Shown here piece after piece: positions 34,020 to 43,370 of a stretch of DNA of 64,000 bases. The stretch is from NCBI RefSeq assembly GCF_014191255.1, contig NZ_JACHWH010000001.1, positions 620,001 through 684,000 on the forward strand, in the 5' to 3' direction. Numbering within the stretch: the stretch's first letter is position 1; the number at the start of each line of letters is the position of its first letter. Source of the DNA: Amycolatopsis bartoniae (GTDB taxonomy: Bacteria > Actinomycetota > Actinomycetes > Mycobacteriales > Pseudonocardiaceae). The notes under the pieces are model-generated. The model saw nothing but the letters and a program-made list of their open reading frames with translations. It had not been told where the DNA came from and ran no database searches. A program made the position numbers and the translations under genes.

Positions 34020-34922
34020 TCAGCGCCGCCGGTACGCCATCCCCGCCGCGACTGCGCCTGCCACCGCGCCGGCGCCCAGTACCGACGGGACGCCGATCTT
34101 CGCCGCCTTGCGGCCGGTGCGGAAGTCGCGGATCTCCCAGCCTCGGGCGCGGGCGATCTCGCGCAGGCCCGTGTCCGGGTTGACCGCCACCGCCGTGCCC
34201 ACCACGGACAGCATGGGCACGTCGTTCGACGAGTCCGAGTACGCCGTGCAGCGGCGCAGGTTCAGGCCCTCCCTCGCGGCCAGCGCGCGCACCGCGTGCG
34301 CCTTCGCGCGGCCGTGCAGCAGGTCACCGACCAACCGCCCGGTGTAGACGCCGTCCACGTGCTCCGCGACCGTGCCCAGCGCGCCCGTCAGCCCGAGCCG
34401 CCGCGAGATGATCGCCGCCAGTTCCACCGGGGTCGCCGTGACCAGCCACACCCGCTGCCCCGCGTCGAGGTGCATCTGGGCGAGCGCGCGCGTGCCGGAC
34501 CAGATCTTGTCCGCCATCAGCTCGTCGTAGATCTCCTCGCCGACCGCGGTCATCTCCTCGACCGTCTTGCCCGCGACGAACGACAGCGCCTGCTCACGGC
34601 TGACCTTGACGGTGTCCTGCGTCTCCCGCCCGCCCACGCGGAACTTCACCTGCCGCCACGCGAAGCCCGCGAGGTCGGACGCCGTGAAGTACTTGCGGGC
34701 CGCGAGCCCCCGCGCGAAGTGGAAGATCGACGCGCCCATCATCATCGTGTTGTCCACGTCGAAGAACGCGGCCGCGGTCAGGTCCGGCTGCGCCGGGGCC
34801 GGCGGCAGCTCGACGCCGTCGAGCTGCGCGTTCTCCATGGCGACGGCGGCGTCGGCGGACGCTTCGCCTGCCAGCGTGGCGAGTCGTTCGAGTTCCGGGC
34901 CCTTGCCCCTGCCGCGCCACAC
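34020..34922 (-). CDS. HAD-IB family hydrolase (SerB-like)
   Basis: A 300-residue HAD phosphatase. Motif I is [13 protein letters not shown] (DxDxT-type nucleophile), motif [15 protein letters not shown], motif III Lys region [12 protein letters not shown] and motif [15 protein letters not shown]-terminal hydrophobic helix (about 277-296) may anchor it. It belongs to the actinobacterial group containing Rv0505c (serB1), though substrate is uncertain; lysophospholipid phosphatases also sit here. GTG 34922 is preferred because AGGAGG lies 8 bases upstream. It is third in the bldN-rsbN-HAD run. Confidence 0.85.
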   Translation of the reverse strand: MWRGRGKGPELERLATLAGEASADAAVAMENAQLDGVELPPAPAQPDLTAAAFFDVDNTMMMGASIFHFARGLAARKYFTASDLAGFAWRQVKFRVGGRETQDTVKVSREQALSFVAGKTVEEMTAVGEEIYDELMADKIWSGTRALAQMHLDAGQRVWLVTATPVELAAIISRRLGLTGALGTVAEHVDGVYTGRLVGDLLHGRAKAHAVRALAAREGLNLRRCTAYSDSSNDVPMLSVVGTAVAVNPDTGLREIARARGWEIRDFRTGRKAAKIGVPSVLGAGAVAGAVAAGMAYRRR

Positions 34923-34974
34923 GCAGACCGCCTCCTGAGTCGGGTGTCCGGAACCCAAGGGTAGCGATTCCCCC

Positions 34975-35982
34975 TCAGCCGATCCCCACCCCGGGAAGGC
35001 CGGGGAGCAGGGGCGGAAGCGTGATCCACGGCAGCTGCGGCGTGGTCGTCGGCGTCAGCCGCGGACTGGTCGGCGCGAGCACCGGCGGCTGGACCGCGGA
35101 CGGCGCCGGCACGGCCGTCGTCGGCCGCAGCGGGGCGGTCGGTCCGGTGGACGACGGCGTCGGTACCGGCGTGGACGTGGACGTTTGCTGCGCGGGTGGT
35201 GGTTCGCTGCTCGGCGCGGCCGGCAGCGGGACAGGCGGCTGCTGCCCGGTGATCGCGTCGACGGGCGGTCCGCACGAACCCGAGTCGGGCACCGCGCCGA
35301 GGTCGTCGGTCTCGCCGGTGGTGATCTGGAAGCAGCTCAGCCGGGCCATCAGGGTCTGCGCCCGCGCCTCGATCCGGTCGAGGAGTTCCGCCGAAGAGGT
35401 GAATTCCGGCCGGGCGGCCGCGGGTGCGTCCACTGCGGCGGCCGCGAGCTTCGCCCGCTGGTCGAGCGACCAGGTGCGCAGCTGGTCGAGCTGCTGGCCA
35501 CTGCCCTGCGTCGCGAGCTGGGTCAGCTGCGCGGTGCCGGCCTTGGCCTCGTTCGCGAAGTCGGTGAGGGTGGCCTGGTACGCGCCGGGGTCCGACCCGG
35601 CCAGCGCCTCCAGCTCGTCGAGCCGGTTCGACGCGAACTCCAGGTGCTTCTGCGCCTTCGCGGAGTCGCCGAACGCCAGGCTCAGCTCGGCCGACTCACC
35701 CGCCCGCTTGATGCCGTAGAGGGTGTCGCCGGGCAGCGCGTTCCTCGACAGCAGCAGCCCGACCCCGCCCAGCGCGATGGCGAGCGCGACGGCGGCCGCC
35801 AGCACCTCGGCGAGGATGCGGCGCCTGCGGCTCGGCCGGGCCCGCTCCTGCTCGGCCAGCCGTTCGAGGATGCCGTCCTTGATCCGCGCGCGCGTCTCGG
35901 CGTCCGGGTTCGCGGTGTCGCCGAGGTGCCGCAGCCCGGAGATGACCTCCAGGTCGCGTCCTGACCACCCGGGCACGTCCAC
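34975..35982 (-). CDS. DUF5667 single-pass membrane protein, probable anti-sigma factor RsbN
   Basis: A 335-residue protein with a cytoplasmic N-terminal helical part (about 1-55, [14 protein letters not shown]), one membrane helix (about 58-78), and an extracytoplasmic DUF5667 helical domain beginning [17 protein letters not shown] long Pro/Thr/Ser-rich tail (about 245-335) follows. It lies 38 bases after the BldN-like sigma gene. In Streptomyces the neighbouring gene encodes RsbN, the membrane anti-sigma that holds BldN, so the same role is inferred here from layout and position. Confidence 0.78.
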   Translation of the reverse strand: MDVPGWSGRDLEVISGLRHLGDTANPDAETRARIKDGILERLAEQERARPSRRRRILAEVLAAAVALAIALGGVGLLLSRNALPGDTLYGIKRAGESAELSLAFGDSAKAQKHLEFASNRLDELEALAGSDPGAYQATLTDFANEAKAGTAQLTQLATQGSGQQLDQLRTWSLDQRAKLAAAAVDAPAAARPEFTSSAELLDRIEARAQTLMARLSCFQITTGETDDLGAVPDSGSCGPPVDAITGQQPPVPLPAAPSSEPPPAQQTSTSTPVPTPSSTGPTAPLRPTTAVPAPSAVQPPVLAPTSPRLTPTTTPQLPWITLPPLLPGLPGVGIG

Positions 35983-36020
35983 GTCGTGGTGAACGACCGA
36001 TGCCCTGGATCGTTACGGTT

Positions 36021-36671
36021 TCACCGCCAGGTCGGGGGCAACGACTGGGCGAGCTTGCGGACCGCCCGGTGCTGCAGCGCCTTGATGGCACCCTCGTTGC
36101 GCTTCATGATCTGCGCGGTCTCGGTGAGCGACAGGCCCTGGATGAACCTCAGCACGATGCATTCGCGCTGGTCGTCCCCGAGGTCGGCGATGCACTTGAG
36201 CAGCGCCTCGCGGGTCGCCGCGGCGAGCGCCTGCTGCTCCGGCCCGCTGCCCTCGGCGGTGCTCTGGCCGACGAACGGGGCGGCCCCGGTCTCGGAGACC
36301 TCGTCGGTGACCACTTCGAGCTTGAACCGGCTGGACTTCACGTGGTCGAACACGATGTTGCGGGCGATCGTGATGAACCACGCGCCGACATCGCGGCCCT
36401 GGTAGCTGACGGACGTGATCCGGCGCAGCGCGCGCAGGAACGTCTCGCTCGTGATGTCCTCGGCCAGCTCGCGGTCCCCGAGGCGGAAGTACACGTACCG
36501 GTACACCACGTCGACATAGCGGTCGTACAGCGTGCCGAAGGCGGTGCTGTCACCCTTCTGCGCCGAGTGGACGAGGTCCCAGGAGTCCGGCTGCTCGTCC
36601 GGCAGGTCCACGGGACGCGCGAGCGTGCCGACGTGCAGCCCCATGGGGCGTGCAGCAAGCCAGTTCGTCAC
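36021..36671 (-). CDS. bldN: ECF RNA polymerase sigma factor, BldN-like
   Basis: A 216-residue ECF sigma factor. Sigma2 (about 40-115) has GTLYDRYVDVVYRYVYFRLGD, AEDITSETFLRALRR and GRDVGAWFITIARN. Sigma4 (about 150-210) has RECIVLRFIQGLSLTETAQIM, its key element shown, and EGAIKALQHRAVRKLAQ. These segments closely resemble Streptomyces BldN from memory. The long N-terminal pro-sequence of that protein is absent, so no processing is expected. GTG 36671 has GAGGAG 6-7 bases upstream. It is divergent from the acyl-CoA ligase gene across about 157 bases. Confidence 0.82.
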   Translation of the reverse strand: MTNWLAARPMGLHVGTLARPVDLPDEQPDSWDLVHSAQKGDSTAFGTLYDRYVDVVYRYVYFRLGDRELAEDITSETFLRALRRITSVSYQGRDVGAWFITIARNIVFDHVKSSRFKLEVVTDEVSETGAAPFVGQSTAEGSGPEQQALAAATREALLKCIADLGDDQRECIVLRFIQGLSLTETAQIMKRNEGAIKALQHRAVRKLAQSLPPTWR

Positions 36672-36828
36672 GGCGACTCCTCTGTCCCGAACCCGAGTGA
36701 TGACCACCACTACGGGCGCAGAAGCAGCATACGTGTTGTTACCCAGAAGTAGGTAGTGGTGTGCGTCCCGGAAGTGCGACGATCCGCGAACCCGCCCATG
36801 ACGAGCGGCGAGAGGAGACACTGGGGAC

Positions 36829-38292
36829 ATGGCCAACATCGCCGATCTGCCCGCCACGGCCGCCGCCCGCGTGCCCGGGGAGCCCGCGCTCGCCGACACC
36901 ACCTCCGGTACGAGTTTCACCTGGTCGGAGCTGGACGCCGCGATCAACGGACAGGCGCGCGCGTTGCGCGGGCACGGCGTGGGCGCGGGCGACCGGGTGC
37001 TGCTGCGGCTGCCGACGTCCGCCGACTTCGCCGTCTCGCTGTTCGCCGTGGCCCGCGCCGGGGCGATCGCGGTGCCCGTCTCCCCGCTGGCGCCCGAGCC
37101 CGAGGTCAGGAACGTCGTCGAGCACAGCGGCGCCCGCTTCACGATCAGCCGGGAGCCGGGCGACGTGCCGCCGCAGGCCGGGCCGGGGGAGCCGGTCGAG
37201 GCGGTCGGCGACGGCGAGGACATCGCCGTGCTGTCGTACACGTCGGGCACCACCGGCCCGTCCCGCGGCGTGATGCTGTCGCACCGGGCGCTGCTGGCGA
37301 ACCTCGAACAGATCGGCGCGGTCCCCGGCACGCCGCGCGCCGGCGACCGGGTGTTCCTCGCGATCCCGCTGTTCCACGTGTACGGCCTCGGTCCCGGCCT
37401 GCTGCACTCGGTGGCGGTCGGCGCCCGCGTGGTGCTCGCCGAGCGGTTCGACGTCGTCAAGGCGCTGGCGGTGTGCGCCGAGCACCAGGTGACCGTCATC
37501 GGCGGCGTGCCCGCGATGTACGCCGAGTTCGCGGAACGGGACACCGAGGAGCTGCGCGCGGGCCTGGCCTCGGTGCGCCTGCTCACCTCTGGCGCCGCGC
37601 CGCTGCACCCGAAGGTCCTCGCGGCCATCCGCGACAAGACGGGCCTGTCGGTCTTCGAGGGCTACGGCCTCACCGAGACCGCGCCCGTGCTGACCTCGAC
37701 GCTGGTCACCGGCTACGCCAAGCCGGGGTCCGTCGGTCGTCCGCTGCCGGGCGTGGAGCTGCGGCTGGTGGAGTCCGACGGGCTCGCCGAGCCCGTGCCG
37801 CTGGACCCGGACGACCTCGACGACGCCTTCGTCGAAGAGGACGCGGGCGCGGGCCTGGTGTCCGTGCGCGGCGCGAACCTGTTCTCCGGCTACTGGCCGG
37901 ATGGCGCGCACGGTCCCGACAGTGAGGGCTGGTACCGCACCGGCGACGTGGGCTACCTCGACGTCGACGGCGACCTGCACCTGGTGGACCGCGCCAACGA
38001 CCTGATCATCGTCAACGGATTCAACGTGTTCCCGCACGAGGTCGAGGAGGCCATCGCGGCGCTGCCCGGAGTGGCCGAGGTCGCCGTGGTGGGCGCGATC
38101 GACGAGCGCAGCGGGGAGTCCGTGCGGGCCGTCGTGGTGCCGGCCGCCGGGGCCGCGCTGTCCGAGCAGCAGGTCGTGGACCACTGTGCCGAGCGGCTCG
38201 CGGGGTACAAGGTGCCGCGCACGGTCGAGTTCGCGGAGTCCCTGCCGCATTCGCCGATCGGCAAGCTCCGGCGGGTACGTTTGCGGGCATGA
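36829..38292 (+). CDS. AMP-binding acyl-CoA ligase/synthetase
   Basis: A 487-residue ANL-family enzyme. The P-loop is VLSYTSGTTGPSRGVML, motif II YGLTETAPV, the hinge region LVDRANDLIIVNGFNV, and the catalytic Lys near the C-terminus in SPIGKLRRV. It would activate a carboxylic acid (fatty or aryl) to the adenylate and load it on CoA. It is slightly short, with a trimmed N-terminal domain. The stop overlaps the glutaredoxin start by 4 bases. Substrate unknown. Confidence 0.9.
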   Translation: MANIADLPATAAARVPGEPALADTTSGTSFTWSELDAAINGQARALRGHGVGAGDRVLLRLPTSADFAVSLFAVARAGAIAVPVSPLAPEPEVRNVVEHSGARFTISREPGDVPPQAGPGEPVEAVGDGEDIAVLSYTSGTTGPSRGVMLSHRALLANLEQIGAVPGTPRAGDRVFLAIPLFHVYGLGPGLLHSVAVGARVVLAERFDVVKALAVCAEHQVTVIGGVPAMYAEFAERDTEELRAGLASVRLLTSGAAPLHPKVLAAIRDKTGLSVFEGYGLTETAPVLTSTLVTGYAKPGSVGRPLPGVELRLVESDGLAEPVPLDPDDLDDAFVEEDAGAGLVSVRGANLFSGYWPDGAHGPDSEGWYRTGDVGYLDVDGDLHLVDRANDLIIVNGFNVFPHEVEEAIAALPGVAEVAVVGAIDERSGESVRAVVVPAAGAALSEQQVVDHCAERLAGYKVPRTVEFAESLPHSPIGKLRRVRLRA

Positions 38293-38537
38293 CTCAGGTG
38301 ACCGTGATGAGCCGCGAGGGCTGCCACGCGTGTGAGCAGGCCGAGCGGGACGTCGAGCGGATCTGCGGCGAGCTGGGCGTGGCGTGGGGCACGGCGGACG
38401 TGGACTCCGACCCGGAGTGGCGCGCGGAGTACGGCGACCGCGTGCCGGTGATCCTGATCGACGACGTGGAGCACGGGTACTGGAAGGTCGAGGAGGACCG
38501 CCTCCGTAAGGCTCTCGTAACCGCCGCCGAACGCTGA
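38289..38537 (+). CDS. Glutaredoxin family thiol-disulfide protein
   Basis: An 82-residue thioredoxin-fold protein with a CHAC active site (about residues 12-15) in SREGCHACEQAER and the cis-Pro in RVPVILID. Its single domain is like Rv0508, which also precedes hemA. In a mycothiol producer it may act as a mycoredoxin-like partner, though its CxxC context differs from Mrx1. ATGA overlap with the ligase gene suggests coupling. Confidence 0.85.
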   Translation: MTQVTVMSREGCHACEQAERDVERICGELGVAWGTADVDSDPEWRAEYGDRVPVILIDDVEHGYWKVEEDRLRKALVTAAER

Positions 38538-38567
38538 TCCCACGGTTCTCGCGCGAACAATGGTGGG

Positions 38568-40091
38568 GTGACCACCGACCTGCGTGAAGCCCCGCCCGTC
38601 GCGGCGCCTCGGCTGACCCCCGCCGTCGCCGGGCTCACCGGCGTGCTTTCGCTGGCGGCGGCGGTCGGTGCCGGGCACCTCGTGGCGGCGTTCGTCGGCT
38701 CGAACGCCTCGCCGTTCCTGGCGGTCGGCAACGCGGCGATCGACCTCACGCCGACGTGGCTGAAGAACTTCGCGGTCGACGCCTTCGGCACCGGTGACAA
38801 GCCCGTGCTGCTGGCCGGGATGGCCGTGGTGCTGCTGCTCGTCGCCGTCGGCGCCGGGCTGCTTTCGCGGACGCGGGCGCTGCCGGGGCAGGTCGTCGTC
38901 GTGGTGTTCGGCGCTGTGGGCGTCGCCGCCGTCTACACCCGGCCGGACGTGGGGCAGCTCGCGCTCGCCGCCCCGCTCGCGAGCCTCGTCGCCGGGGTGC
39001 TGGTGTTCCGCTGGCTGCACGGTGCGGCGCTGTCCCGCGGGATGTCGGGGAGCCGCAGGGAGTTCTTGGTCACAGCGGTCGCGGCCGGGGTCGCGGGCGC
39101 GGTGGGGCAGTGGCTGGGCTCGCGCAAGGACGCCGAAGGCTCCCGCGCGGCGGTCGGTCCGCTGACCGCGGCGGAGCCCGCGCCGCCCGTGCCCGCCGGG
39201 GCGGATTTCGCGAAGCTGGGCACGCCGTCGTTCATCACGTCGAACTCGGACTTCTACCGCATCGACACGGCACTCGTGCTGCCGCAGGTGCCTGCCGAGG
39301 ACTGGACGCTGCGGATCCACGGCATGGTCGACCGCGAGCTGACGTTCAGCTACGCCGACATCCGGAACCGGCCGCTCGTCGAGCGGATCGTCACACTGTG
39401 CTGCGTGTCCAACCCGGTCGGCGGACCGTACATCTCGACCGCGCGTTTCCTCGGCGTCGACCTGGCCGAGCTGCTGCGCGAAGCCGGGGTGCGCGACGGT
39501 GCCGAGCAGCTGTTCTCGACCAGCTCGGACGGCTTCACCGCGGGCACGCCGGTGTCGACGATCCTCGAACCGGGGCGCGGCGCGATGCTCGCCATCGGGA
39601 TGAACGGCGAGCCCTTGCCGATCGCGCACGGCTTTCCCGCGCGGCTCGTCGTGCCGGGCCTCTACGGCTACGTCTCCGCGACGAAGTGGGTCACCGACCT
39701 CGAACTCACGACGTGGGACGCGAAGCAGGCGTACTGGCTGCAACGCGGCTGGTCGGAGCAGGGGCCGATCAAGACCGAGTCGCGCATCGACGCCACGCGC
39801 AGCGCCGCGGGCAAGGTCCGCGTCGCCGGGATCGCGTGGGCCCAGCACACCGGTATCGACAAGGTCGAGGTGCGGCTGGACGGCGGGGCCTGGCAGCAGG
39901 CCGTGCTCTCCACCGAAGTGACCACCGACGCGTGGCGCATGTGGTGGGCGGAACTCGACGCCACGCCAGGCAGCCACACCGCGACCGTGCGGGCCACCGA
40001 CCGCTCCGGCTACACGCAGACCGACCGGATCGCCGACGTCGTGCCGGACGGCGCGACGGGGTGGCACACGCTCACTTTCACCGCCCAGTGA
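38568..40091 (+). CDS. Membrane-anchored molybdopterin oxidoreductase (sulfite-oxidase family)
   Basis: A 507-residue protein with five N-terminal membrane helices (about residues 15-45, 75-96, 104-124, 130-150 and 162-180) followed by an extracytoplasmic SUOX-type domain. The molybdenum-ligand Cys is in VTLCCVSNPVGGPYI, and the domain shows ARFLGVDLAELL, HGFPARLVVPGLYG and KWVTDLEL, then a C-terminal Mo-co dimerisation-like beta domain (about 395-507). No Tat signal is seen, and the helices likely serve export. Electron acceptor and substrate are unknown; sulfite or methionine sulfoxide-type compounds are possible. Confidence 0.85.
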   Translation: MTTDLREAPPVAAPRLTPAVAGLTGVLSLAAAVGAGHLVAAFVGSNASPFLAVGNAAIDLTPTWLKNFAVDAFGTGDKPVLLAGMAVVLLLVAVGAGLLSRTRALPGQVVVVVFGAVGVAAVYTRPDVGQLALAAPLASLVAGVLVFRWLHGAALSRGMSGSRREFLVTAVAAGVAGAVGQWLGSRKDAEGSRAAVGPLTAAEPAPPVPAGADFAKLGTPSFITSNSDFYRIDTALVLPQVPAEDWTLRIHGMVDRELTFSYADIRNRPLVERIVTLCCVSNPVGGPYISTARFLGVDLAELLREAGVRDGAEQLFSTSSDGFTAGTPVSTILEPGRGAMLAIGMNGEPLPIAHGFPARLVVPGLYGYVSATKWVTDLELTTWDAKQAYWLQRGWSEQGPIKTESRIDATRSAAGKVRVAGIAWAQHTGIDKVEVRLDGGAWQQAVLSTEVTTDAWRMWWAELDATPGSHTATVRATDRSGYTQTDRIADVVPDGATGWHTLTFTAQ

Positions 40092-40130
40092 TCGCCGGTG
40101 TGTCGCCGGTCATGCCCGCGACCAGCGACT

Positions 40131-40148
40131 TTGTGCCTGCGTTCACAA
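40131..40148. promoter_or_regulatory. Rex operator (ROP) upstream of rex-hemACD
   Basis: TTGTGCCTGCGTTCACAA closely matches the Rex operator palindrome TTGTGAAnnnnTTCACAA: the right half is perfect and the left half differs by AA to CC. It lies 133-150 bases before the rex start codon. Autoregulation of rex-hemACD by NADH/NAD-sensing Rex is established in Streptomyces, which makes the assignment strong. Confidence 0.75.
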
Positions 40149-40280
40149 GTGGACTACCGTAGGGCCAGACCCCCGCGCAGCCCCGGCATCGAACCGGACT
40201 TCGCTTCCCGGGTCAAGAGGAAGTTTCTTCCCAGCGGTAGCGAAGCGGATTCGACGGTGTCTGACGAGGAGGCCAGCGTG

Positions 40281-41057
40281 GTGGCACGGCGTGGCCGGCG
40301 GAACGGCGCCGAGGTCCCCTTCGACGCCGACAACGCCCCCACGGCGGAGATGCCCGCCGTCACCGACGCCGACCCGGTGGTCCGCGCGAAGTCCATCCCC
40401 GAAGCGGCCGTCGCGCGCCTCGCCGTCTACCTGCGGGTGCTGTCGGCGATGGCCGAGCAGGGCTCCACCACCGTCGCGAGCGAGGAGCTGGCCGCCGCCG
40501 CCGGGGTGAACTCCGCGAAGCTCCGCAAGGACCTGTCGTACCTCGGCTCGTACGGCACGCGTGGCGTGGGTTACGACGTGCAGGTGCTGGTGGGGCAGAT
40601 CGAGCGCACGCTGGGCCTGACGCGGCAGCACAAGGTGGCCGTGGTGGGAATCGGGAACCTCGGTCACGCGTTGGCAAACTACGGCGGGTTTCCCGGCAGG
40701 GGTTTCCCGGTCGAAGCGCTGTTCGACGTAGACGCCGACCTGATGGGGGTGCCCGTGGGCGGTATCCCGGTGTCGCACCTCGACGACATCCCGAAGGTGT
40801 GCGCCGAGCGCGGCATCTCGATCGGGGTGATCGCGACGCCGCCGACCGCCGCCCAGTCCGTCTGCGACCGCTTGGTCGCCGGCGGCGTTCAGTGCATCCT
40901 GAACTTCGCGCCCGTGGTGCTGCAGGTACCCGAGCACATCGAGGTGCGGAAGGTGGATCTCGCGGTGGAGCTGCAGATCCTGTCCTTCCACGTCGCACGG
41001 CGCGCGGATGAGACGAAGGGTTCCCATCCGGTGGGCAACGGAATGGTGGTGCGGTAA
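40281..41057 (+). CDS. rex: Redox-sensing transcriptional repressor Rex
   Basis: A 258-residue dimeric repressor released from DNA by NADH. The N-terminal winged helix (about 40-105) has SIPEAAVARLAVYLRVL, GVNSAKLRKDLSYLGSYGTRGVGY; the Rossmann domain has VAVVGIGNLGHALANY and FDVDADLMG, and domain-swap helix AVELQILSFHVAR at the C-terminus. GTG 40281 is 8 bases after GAGGAGG; GTG 40278 is also possible. A Rex operator sits upstream. It heads a unit with hemA, hemC and hemD, tying haem supply to redox state. Confidence 0.95.
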   Translation: MARRGRRNGAEVPFDADNAPTAEMPAVTDADPVVRAKSIPEAAVARLAVYLRVLSAMAEQGSTTVASEELAAAAGVNSAKLRKDLSYLGSYGTRGVGYDVQVLVGQIERTLGLTRQHKVAVVGIGNLGHALANYGGFPGRGFPVEALFDVDADLMGVPVGGIPVSHLDDIPKVCAERGISIGVIATPPTAAQSVCDRLVAGGVQCILNFAPVVLQVPEHIEVRKVDLAVELQILSFHVARRADETKGSHPVGNGMVVR

Positions 41058-42380
41058 GTGTCTGTTCTGGCCGTGGGGCTGTCGTATCGCACTGCCGACC
41101 TGCGGACGCTCGAGCGGGTCGCGGTCGGTGCCGGCGAGCTGGACAAGCTGCTGCACCAGCTGCAGCAGTCGGAGCACGTCGACGAGGCGATGCTCGTCTC
41201 CACGTGCAACCGCATCGAGGTCTACGCGGTCGTCGAGACGTTCCACGGCGGCCTGGCCGACGTGTCGGAGGTGCTCGCGCGCCACGCCGGCTGCGCCACC
41301 GCCGACCTGTACGACAACCTGTACGTGCACTACGCGGGTGCCGCGGTCGAGCACATCTTCTCGGTGGCCTCGGGGCTGGACTCGATGGTCGTCGGCGAGA
41401 CCCAGATCCTCGGCCAGGTCCGCAACTCCTACGCCACCGCGCGCGAGGCCGGCACGGTCGGCCGCACGCTGCACGAGCTGATCCAGACCACGTTGCGCGT
41501 CGGCAAGCGCGTGCACAGCGAGACCGGCCTGGACGCCCTCGGCGCCTCCGTCGTGTCGGAGGCGCTGGGCGAGGCGCCGGACCTGTCGGGCAAGCACGCG
41601 GTGATCGTCGGCGCGGGCTCGATGGGCGCGCTGTCCGCGAGCCAGCTGCGCAAGGCGGGCATCGGCTCGATCACCGTGGTCAACCGCACGCTGGAGAACG
41701 CCCAGCGGCTCGCGGCGAACGTCAGCGAGCTGGGCGTGCCCGCCGTCGCCGCGCCGATGCCCGAGCTGGCCGACCGGCTCGCCGGCGCGGACCTCGCCGT
41801 CAGCTGCACCGGCGCGCAGGACGTCGTGCTGACGGCGGAACACATCCTCCCGCGCGAGGGCCGTGAGCTCGTGATCTGCGACCTCGGCCTGCCACGCGAC
41901 GTCGACCCGGCCGTGGCGGCGGTGCCGGACGTGCGCGTGGTGGACCTGGAGACCGTGCGCCGCCGGATGGACGACACCGGCGGCCGGTCGTCGGCGCGGC
42001 AGATCGCCCGCGCCACCGGAATCGTGCTCGACGAGGTGCGTGAGTACCTCGCGGGCCAGCGCAGCGCCGCGGTCACCCCGACCGTCACCGCGCTGCGCAA
42101 GCGCGCCGCCGAAGTCGTCGACGCGGAACTGCTGCGCCTCGACCACCGCCTGCCCGACCTGGAGCCGGGGGTGCGCGACGAGTTCGCGCGCACCGTGCGC
42201 CGGGTCGTGGACAAGCTGCTGCACGCCCCCACGGTGCGGGTCAAGCAGCTCGCGGCGGCCGACGCGAAGGGCACCGATTACGCGAACGCCCTGCGGGAAC
42301 TCTTCGAGCTCGACCCCGCCTCGCCCGCCGTGGTCGCGAGCCCCTCTCCCCAACCCAACACAGACGGTGAAACCCAGTGA
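41058..42380 (+). CDS. hemA: Glutamyl-tRNA reductase
   Basis: A 440-residue enzyme reducing Glu-tRNA to glutamate-1-semialdehyde, the first step of C5 haem synthesis. The catalytic Cys50 lies in [30 protein letters not shown] is the family signature, the NADPH loop is [13 protein letters not shown], and a C-terminal dimerisation helix follows. It starts right after the rex stop, and its stop overlaps the hemC GTG by 4 bases. Probably controlled by Rex. Confidence 0.97.
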   Translation: MSVLAVGLSYRTADLRTLERVAVGAGELDKLLHQLQQSEHVDEAMLVSTCNRIEVYAVVETFHGGLADVSEVLARHAGCATADLYDNLYVHYAGAAVEHIFSVASGLDSMVVGETQILGQVRNSYATAREAGTVGRTLHELIQTTLRVGKRVHSETGLDALGASVVSEALGEAPDLSGKHAVIVGAGSMGALSASQLRKAGIGSITVVNRTLENAQRLAANVSELGVPAVAAPMPELADRLAGADLAVSCTGAQDVVLTAEHILPREGRELVICDLGLPRDVDPAVAAVPDVRVVDLETVRRRMDDTGGRSSARQIARATGIVLDEVREYLAGQRSAAVTPTVTALRKRAAEVVDAELLRLDHRLPDLEPGVRDEFARTVRRVVDKLLHAPTVRVKQLAAADAKGTDYANALRELFELDPASPAVVASPSPQPNTDGETQ

Positions 42381-43336
42381 CACGAACCATCAGGATCGGG
42401 ACCCGGGGCAGCGCGCTCGCCCTGACCCAGACCGGCACGATCGCGGACGCCCTGCGCGCGGCCGGGGAGAACGTCGAGATCGTGAAGGTCTCCACGCCCG
42501 GCGACCGCGACCAGCGCACTTCGGTCTCCGAGATCGGCGTCGGGGTGTTCACCTCCGCGCTGCGCGAAGCCCTGCTGAACAAGCAGGTCGACGTGGCCGT
42601 GCACTCGTACAAGGACCTGCCGACGGCGCCGGAGCCCGGCATCGTGCTGGCCGCCGTGCCGCGCCGGGAAGACCCGCGCGACGCGCTGATCGCCCGCGAC
42701 GGGCTGACCCTGGGCGAGCTGCCGCCCGGCTCGAAGGTGGGCACGGGCGCGGCGCGCCGGGTCTCGCAACTGCGTGCGCTCGGGCTCGGTTTGGAAATCG
42801 TGCCGATCCGGGGCAACATAGACACCCGGCTGCGGAAGGTCGCCGACGGCGAGCTGGACGCGGTCGTGCTGGCCAGGGCCGGTCTCGCGCGCCTCGGCAG
42901 GGCGGGTGAGATCACCGAGACCCTGGACCCGATCCAGATGCTGCCCGCGCCCGCTCAGGGGGCGCTGGCGGTGGAGTGCCGCGTCGACGACGTGGACATC
43001 GAGCACCTGCTTCGGTCCACTGTGGACGACGAAGCGACGCGGGCCGCGGTGACGGCCGAGCGCGCCATGCTGGCCGCGCTCGAGGCCGGGTGCAGCGCGC
43101 CCGTGGGTGCATTGGCCGAGGTGGTGGAGGACCTGGACGCGGACGGCTCGGTGGTCGAGCGCGTGTCGCTGCGCGGGGTCGCCGCCGCCGGACTCGACGG
43201 CGAGTCCGTGGAAATGGTCCGCGCGTCGGCCGTCGCGGACAAGAGCGAAGCGGAGCGACTCGGCCGGGACCTGGCCGCGGAGCTGCTCGACCTGGGCGCC
43301 GGTGCGCTGTCCGGCCCGGGCCGCAACTCACGTTGA
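42377..43336 (+). CDS. hemC: Porphobilinogen deaminase (hydroxymethylbilane synthase)
   Basis: A 319-residue enzyme that joins four porphobilinogens into hydroxymethylbilane. It opens with [14 protein letters not shown] and shows [13 protein letters not shown] (catalytic Asp region), [22 protein letters not shown], and the cofactor Cys in [17 protein letters not shown] 42377 overlaps the hemA stop. The 34-base gap to hemD is A/T-rich. Confidence 0.97.
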   Translation: MTRTIRIGTRGSALALTQTGTIADALRAAGENVEIVKVSTPGDRDQRTSVSEIGVGVFTSALREALLNKQVDVAVHSYKDLPTAPEPGIVLAAVPRREDPRDALIARDGLTLGELPPGSKVGTGAARRVSQLRALGLGLEIVPIRGNIDTRLRKVADGELDAVVLARAGLARLGRAGEITETLDPIQMLPAPAQGALAVECRVDDVDIEHLLRSTVDDEATRAAVTAERAMLAALEAGCSAPVGALAEVVEDLDADGSVVERVSLRGVAAAGLDGESVEMVRASAVADKSEAERLGRDLAAELLDLGAGALSGPGRNSR

Positions 43337-43370
43337 CAGAGCTATTTTCGGTACTGGAGAAAGAAAGCTG

